Below, one piece after another: positions 62,119 through 64,000 of a DNA stretch of 64,000 bases. The stretch is taken from assembly GCA_014385025.1 (NCBI GenBank), contig JACRTB010000003.1:62001-126000 (forward strand). The letters are read 5' to 3'. The notes beneath the pieces are model-generated. The model searched no databases, was not told where the DNA came from, and was given only the letters and a program-made list of their open reading frames with translations. Every line of letters starts with the position of its first letter. Position 1 is the first letter of the stretch. The stretch is from Yanshouia hominis. Lineage in GTDB: Bacteria; Bacillota; Clostridia; Oscillospirales; Ruminococcaceae. Position numbers and translations under genes: made by a program.

Positions 62119-62835
62119 ATGAAGCGCGGAAAGAAATACGCCGAGAGCGCGAAGCTTGTTGAGAAGCTCAAGCTCTATGATACCGAGGAAGGTCTGGAGC
62201 TCTGCACCAAGACCGCCAAGGCCAAGTTTGATGAAACTGTCGAGATCCACGTCCGTTTGGGCGTTGACTCCCGTCACGCGGATCAGCAGGTCCGCGGCGC
62301 GGTCGTTCTCCCCAACGGAACCGGCAAGAGCGTCCGCGTCCTTGCGTTCTGCAAGGGCGACAACGTTCAGAAGGCCATCGACGCCGGCGCCGAGTTTGCC
62401 GGATCGGATGAGTATGTTCACAAGATCCAGCAGGAAGGCTGGATGGATTTTGACGTCGTGATCGCCACCCCCGACATGATGGGCATGATCGGACGTCTGG
62501 GCAAGATCCTTGGACCGCGCGGCCTGATGCCGAACCCCAAGGCTGGCACCGTCACCCCCGATATCGCCAAGGCTGTCACCGAGGCGAAGGCCGGTAAGAT
62601 CGAGTACCGCTTGGATAAGACCAACATCATCCACTGCCCGATCGGCAAGGCTTCGTTCGGCACCCAGAAGCTGCAGGAGAACTTCGACGCGCTGATGGGC
62701 GCGATCGTCAAGGCAAAGCCTGCCGCCGCCAAGGGCCAGTATGTCAAGAGCTGCGTTGTGGCCACCACCATGGGCCCCGGCGTTAAGATCAACCCCTCCA
62801 AGTTCCAGGGCTCCACCGTTGCCCCGGAGAAGTAA
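62119..62835 (+). CDS. rplA: 50S ribosomal protein L1
   Basis: The 238-residue protein of the L1 stalk also represses its own mRNA. It has the typical [13 protein letters not shown] start, [23 protein letters not shown] and the signature [24 protein letters not shown] lies 7 bp before the ATG. A strong terminator follows, so rplJ-rplL do not continue the operon here. Confidence 0.98.
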   Translation: MKRGKKYAESAKLVEKLKLYDTEEGLELCTKTAKAKFDETVEIHVRLGVDSRHADQQVRGAVVLPNGTGKSVRVLAFCKGDNVQKAIDAGAEFAGSDEYVHKIQQEGWMDFDVVIATPDMMGMIGRLGKILGPRGLMPNPKAGTVTPDIAKAVTEAKAGKIEYRLDKTNIIHCPIGKASFGTQKLQENFDALMGAIVKAKPAAAKGQYVKSCVVATTMGPGVKINPSKFQGSTVAPEK

Positions 62836-62852
62836 GGGAAGTTCAGGCTGTC

Positions 62853-62896
62853 AATCCCCCATGGAAACACCGGATGGGTTCCATGGGGGATTTTTA
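62853..62896 (+). terminator. Terminator after rplA
   Basis: ATCCCCCATGGAA and TTCCATGGGGGAT form a perfect 13-bp stem with a 12-base loop and TTTTT tail. Confidence 0.88.
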
Positions 62897-63330
62897 TGTA
62901 GCTTTAGTGGACAGAACCGCCGGCCATGCCGGTGAGGATAAAGAGCCTTCGCCCGAAGGACAGAACGAATCGGGCAGCGGACAAGAACCTTTGGATGATG
63001 GAAAACCTGCCCACAGAGGGGTCATTACCCGTCCGCGGGCGCTGCAAGAGAAGAAACTTCGGCGCCGTTTGAGAGGCTTTCCGGTACGGAGCCGTTTCAG
63101 GGCCGACTCAGGCTCACGATTTTTCCGGAGGTCCTGACTTTGAGAACACCAACATGCGTCGGTGCCGTACCAGACGCCTGTAGACGCCGCTGGTATTGTT
63201 TGTCCTTATAAAGCGGCCGTCATTCATGCCGCATTCTCTTGAACGTGGCCATGATTTGCGGCGCGGACTCGACAAAAGCGCTCTGCCGCGGTAGAATAAA
63301 AAATAAAACATGCTGAAAGGATGGATCGCT
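62897..63330. other. Intergenic region without a supported gene
   Basis: About 430 bp. One short frame is open from 62874 to 63137 but lacks a ribosome site and overlaps the terminator. Small GC-rich inverted pairs such as CCGGC/GCCGG are present. The promoter of the next gene was not resolved. Confidence 0.45.
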
Positions 63331-63717
63331 TTGTCCTACCAATTCATCTGTTACCCCAAATGTACGACTTGTCAGAGGGCGCGGCGCTGGCTGATGGAAC
63401 ATGACGTCCCTTTTGCCGAACGGGATATTAAATCTGATCATCCCGCCGCCGGCGAGCTGGAAAGCTGGTATCGGGAATCGGGGCTGCCGCTCAAAAAGTT
63501 TTTCAATACCAGCGGCCTGCTCTATAAGTCCCTTGCCCTTCGGGAGAAGCTTCCCGGAATGGACGAACAGGAGCAGCTCGCGCTGCTGGCCACCGACGGG
63601 ATGCTGGTGCGCCGTCCGATTCTCGTGGGGAAAGAAACGGTGCTGGTCGGCTTTAGCGAGGAGGAATGGGAGCGCAGGCTGGGCAGGGGGGAATCATCCG
63701 ATGGAAACGCAGTTTGA
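63331..63717 (+). CDS. ArsC/Spx-family thioredoxin-fold protein
   Basis: The product, about 128 residues from a TTG at 63331, begins with the family core FICYPKCTTCQRARRWL, with the redox CxxC at 11-14, and contains KKFFNTSGLLYKSLALREKL and the LVRRPILVG segment typical of arsenate reductase-like proteins such as YffB, ArsC and Spx. The ATG seven codons earlier lacks a ribosome site, while AAAGGA lies 9 bp before the TTG. Arsenate reduction is not established; most clostridial homologues have unknown roles. It overlaps the next gene by 17 bp. Confidence 0.82.
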   Translation: MSYQFICYPKCTTCQRARRWLMEHDVPFAERDIKSDHPAAGELESWYRESGLPLKKFFNTSGLLYKSLALREKLPGMDEQEQLALLATDGMLVRRPILVGKETVLVGFSEEEWERRLGRGESSDGNAV

Positions 63718-63934
63718 GCTGCGCCACCTGACCTATTTCCAGAACAAGAATATTTTTGTCGGAAGCTGCGGCCCTCTGCGCTACCGGCTGGCCCCTAAGG
63801 GGGATTGCATTGAGGTAAGCGCATGGAAGGATGACCGCTGCTTTGAGGCGCAGGAGGCCCCCGAACAGACCCAGGTGCCGATCAGCGACGAAGGACTTGC
63901 AGAGGCGGTGGCATGGCTCAAAGGACGGATTTGA
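63701..63934 (+). CDS. Small hypothetical protein
   Basis: This 77-residue protein is not recognised. It begins METQFELRHLTYFQNKNIFVGS and is soluble with mixed charge. The start overlaps the ArsC/Spx-like gene, and GGGGG lies about 10 bp upstream, indicating coupled translation. The sequence has one Cys and many aromatic residues and looks like a small beta-rich domain (YRLAPKGDCIEVSAWKDDR). A functional link with the preceding gene is possible but not shown. Confidence 0.65.
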   Translation: METQFELRHLTYFQNKNIFVGSCGPLRYRLAPKGDCIEVSAWKDDRCFEAQEAPEQTQVPISDEGLAEAVAWLKGRI

Positions 63935-63995
63935 ATCTGCCGGGCTTTGAGTACCCGTTGTTTCAGAGAGAAGGCAAAGGAAAGGGGGCTATCCG

Positions 63996-64000
63996 ATGAA
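63996..64000 (+). CDS. Start of a further gene cut by the window edge
   Basis: An ATG at 63996 follows AAGGGGG by 7 bp, a good ribosome site, 62 bp after the small hypothetical gene. Only two bases beyond the start codon are visible, so nothing can be said about the product. Confidence 0.4.

Noticed and set aside
63913-63999. A 28-codon frame overlapping the end of the small hypothetical gene
   Set aside because: No ribosome site, no recognisable sequence, and a better start with AAGGGGG follows at 63996.

Overview
The window comes from a GC-rich, low-GC-phylum (Firmicutes/Clostridia) anaerobe, most likely an Oscillospiraceae-type gut butyrate producer. This is inferred from gene content: butyryl-CoA dehydrogenase with its electron-transfer flavoprotein, an acetyl-CoA hydrolase/transferase-family CoA-transferase, an [FeFe] hydrogenase, rubrerythrin, formate-tetrahydrofolate ligase, a T-box before alaS, Gram-positive lipoprotein signals and strong AGGAGG ribosome sites. 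I could run no database search, so the genus is not determined.

Layout. (1) 1-7391: the right part of an integrated mobile element abutting the 3' end of guaA. From the guaA side it carries a small AT-rich ORF, an XRE regulator with an operator region, an excisionase-like HTH protein, a tyrosine integrase, a MobC-like ribbon-helix-helix protein, a RepA-like ATPase, a non-coding region with an iteron-like palindrome and hairpins, and a restriction-modification cargo (HTH protein, a methyltransferase with an N-terminal nuclease domain, and a specificity subunit cut by the window edge). (2) 7392-15746: guaA, small secreted and DNA-binding proteins, an orphan peptide-binding lipoprotein, and a response regulator / histidine kinase / HtrA operon. 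(3) 16431-22216: a TAXI-TRAP transporter operon followed by a KdpDE-like two-component pair.

(4) 22727-33000: the fermentation core. bcd-etfB-etfA lies behind a good Rex-like operator. A CoA-transferase gene sits upstream of it. A two-gene hydrogenase module (flavin/NAD(P) subunit plus [FeFe] hydrogenase) is divergent from these genes, and an iron alcohol dehydrogenase follows. Together they fit redox-controlled butyrate, hydrogen and alcohol formation. (5) 33823-40825: an RND efflux pair, a CmpB-like membrane protein, an isochorismatase-like hydrolase and a threonine/serine dehydratase. (6) 41524-51758, all leftward: a DHHW/MBOAT pair that looks catalytically dead, an RNase M5-like protein, holA, comEC, an autoregulated HTH gene, a phosphoribosyltransferase, a HIT protein and T-box-controlled alaS.

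(7) 52347-64000, mostly rightward: rubrerythrin; a formate/one-carbon set (fhs, a cyclodeaminase-like gene and a frameshifted formate/nitrite channel); bactofilin and DUF1836 (leftward); hemolysin III-like; a secreted acidic protein; and rpmG-secE-nusG-rplK-rplA, which ends in a terminator rather than continuing to rplJ. An ArsC/Spx-like gene and a small ORF close the window. Several intergenic regions hold repeats: a 120-bp tandem repeat near 41 kb, a 67-bp hairpin-bearing tandem repeat near 56.6 kb, and a dispersed element seen three times.
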